DNA of 23,249 bases from a virus: IMG/VR virus record IMGVR_UViG_3300030329_001612, positions 4,637-27,885 of that record, one strand, 5' to 3'. The notes under the pieces are model-generated. The model saw nothing but the letters and a program-made list of their open reading frames with translations. It did not search any database and had not been told where the DNA came from. Positions 22,646 through 23,249 of the stretch are shown here, piece after piece; positions within the stretch are counted from its first letter, which is position 1, and every line of letters starts with the position of its first letter. A program made the position numbers and the translations under genes.

Positions 22646-22730
22646 AAATTGTTACCACGAGTGCCATTGTGATGGAGACTTACACGCAGACGAATACGGC
22701 GTCTGTGTTTGTGATGAATGTAAATGTTAA
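22620..22730 (+). CDS. Cys-rich mini-protein, 36 aa, likely metal-binding
   Basis: The 37-codon frame encodes eight cysteines in 36 residues, at 8, 11, 15, 17, 29, 31, 34 and 36. They form two clusters, CKNCYHECHC and CVCDECKC, joined by an acidic linker (DGDLHADEYG). Paired Cys groups of this kind normally bind zinc or iron, as in zinc ribbons or rubredoxin-like knuckles; a metallothionein-like role is another possibility. The ribosome site is poor (AAAGG only two bases from the ATG), and the gene overlaps its upstream neighbour, so translation may be coupled. The regular Cys pattern is unlikely to arise by chance in AT-rich sequence. Confidence 0.65.
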   Translation: MATETKTCKNCYHECHCDGDLHADEYGVCVCDECKC

Positions 22731-22745
22731 TTAGGGAGTTTAGTT

Positions 22746-22823
22746 ATGAGATGGCTAAAAAAACTATGGAACCGTTACGTAAATTGGTTATTTAATGAGC
22801 ACAAAAAATATGAAAAAAAGTAA
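22746..22823 (+). CDS. Second Trp-rich basic mini-protein, 25 aa
   Basis: AGGGAG at 22733-22738 sits seven bases before the ATG, one of the best ribosome sites in the window. The 25-residue product (MRWLKKLWNRYVNWLFNEHK and five more, mostly Lys) has Trp3, Leu4, Leu7, Trp8, Tyr11, Val12 and Leu15 on one helix face and basic residues on the other. It overlaps the start of the coiled-coil gene by 29 bases, so it could also act as a leader that sets translation of that gene. It may be membrane-active. Confidence 0.5.
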   Translation: MRWLKKLWNRYVNWLFNEHKKYEKK

Positions 22824-23121
22824 AAGTAAATTAGATTGGTTCAAAAAAAATATAGTAATTGTGCCTGTTGTAGGAGCAATCCTAGCCGGGACTTTTACAT
22901 CTGTTAGATATGTATTAACTATGACAGACACTATTCAAGTTAATAAAGAAATATTAGAAACTGTAACACAAGATTTAGCACTTCAAAAAGAAGTACTTGC
23001 TGATATTAAAAATAGATTAGCAAGAGCAGAAGCAACATGGGATATGGCAGAAAATATATTCCAACAACTAGCAGACCAAGTAAGAAGACATGAATACGAT
23101 ATTAAAGACCTTTCTCGTTAA
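22795..23121 (+). CDS. Membrane-anchored coiled-coil protein, 108 aa
   Basis: A basic N terminus (KSKSKLDWFKK) precedes one transmembrane segment at about 19-42 (NIVIVPVVGAILAGTFTSV and following), after which residues 45-105 form a charged coiled coil (ILETVTQDLALQKEVLADI, RLARAEATWDMAENIFQQL). The positive-inside rule puts the coiled coil in the periplasm. This is the layout of i-spanins (Rz-like), although it lies far from the endolysin, and an anchor protein for another complex is equally possible. No good ribosome site precedes ATG 22795; coupling to the 25-aa gene is likely, and ATG 22810 is an alternative start. Its 3' end overlaps the next gene by 32 bases out of frame. Confidence 0.7.
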   Translation: MSTKNMKKSKSKLDWFKKNIVIVPVVGAILAGTFTSVRYVLTMTDTIQVNKEILETVTQDLALQKEVLADIKNRLARAEATWDMAENIFQQLADQVRRHEYDIKDLSR

Positions 23122-23249
23122 TTTAACGTGGATATTATTTTTCTTGTTTGTGGTGACATCATCAGCACAAGCACGTAACGAATATTTAAACGACGGCACA
23201 AATACGTGTGATCAAGGTAGCTGGGAAGCCTATACAGAAGTTAGACAAT
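23090..23249 (+). CDS. Signal-peptide protein, N-terminal part only (runs off the window)
   Basis: An ATG at 23090 opens a frame that stays open to the end of the window (53 codons). It begins with a classic signal peptide: MNTILK, a hydrophobic core NLTWILFFLFVV and a cleavage site TSSAQA before RNEYLNDG. The mature start contains one Cys (NTCDQGSWEAY) but no lipobox Cys at the cleavage point, so it is not an Rz1-like lipoprotein. It would be exported to the periplasm or outer membrane. The out-of-frame overlap with a membrane-anchored coiled-coil gene recalls Rz/Rz1 pairs, but the missing lipobox argues against that. No function can be given from this fragment. Confidence 0.7.
   Translation, partial: MNTILKTFLVNLTWILFFLFVVTSSAQARNEYLNDGTNTCDQGSWEAYTEVRQ

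Noticed and set aside
1-23249. tRNA genes, CRISPR arrays, insertion sequences, integrase or attachment sites
   Set aside because: I looked for cloverleaf-like arms, regularly spaced repeats, transposase motifs and integrase signatures and saw none; the only mobile element type is the LAGLIDADG gene.

Overview
This window is part of the genome of a tailed double-stranded DNA phage. By eye about one third of its bases are G or C. Genes are packed tightly, with many one-base (TAATG) or four-base (ATGA) stop-start overlaps, and nearly all lie on the plus strand. There are no tRNA or rRNA genes, no integrase and no bacterial housekeeping genes. The low G+C, the AEP primase/PolA replication set, the large GG-motif internal virion proteins and a phage speD together resemble marine podovirus-like phages of AT-rich alphaproteobacteria (the SAR11 'pelagiphage' type). 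That host assignment is inference from gene content, not something the sequence states.

Layout. (1) 1-10959 is a late virion block: the tail end of an upstream structural gene, a 736-aa beta-rich protein resembling the P22 gp10-like packaged-DNA stabilisation/tail family, three small virion-type genes, then four large genes (594, 248, 344 and 1418 aa) that look like internal/ejected virion proteins. (2) 10962-11605 is lysis: a one-TM holin-like protein overlapping an M15_3 zinc peptidase. (3) 11609-11986 is a SpeD-family pyruvoyl decarboxylase at the end of the late block. (4) 11983-14170 is an island on the minus strand: a SNF2-type helicase, a two-TM protein, a small exported-looking protein, and a separate 50-aa gene with its own extended -10 promoter. 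(5) 14182-14217 holds two overlapping, oppositely directed sigma70-like promoters that appear to separate the minus island from the plus-strand replication block. (6) 14230-22333 is the replication block: two conserved proteins of unknown role, an SSB-like protein followed by a strong terminator, an AEP (archaeo-eukaryotic) primase, a small basic protein, an SF1 UvrD-like helicase, a LAGLIDADG homing endonuclease, a DUF3310 protein, a family A DNA polymerase with 3'-5' exonuclease, and a conserved unknown. (7) 22326-23249 is a run of very small genes: two basic Trp-rich peptides, a 56-aa protein, a 36-aa protein with eight cysteines, a membrane-anchored coiled coil, and the start of a signal-peptide protein that runs off the window.

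How they fit together: within the window, the AEP primase, SF1 helicase, PolA and SSB-like protein could form a compact replisome without a DnaB or T7 gp4-type helicase; the SNF2 enzyme is expressed from the other side of the promoter switch. Late functions (virion, lysis, polyamine enzyme) read toward the minus island from the left, so transcription is convergent near 11985 and divergent near 14200.

Most notable for follow-up: the overlapping divergent promoters at 14182-14217, a perfect 20-bp GC-rich palindrome inside a coding region at 15158-15177, the repeated GG motif across the internal virion proteins, the SpeD active-site variant, and the small-gene cluster at the right end. Several of these small genes are shorter than 60 codons and were found by reading the sequence.
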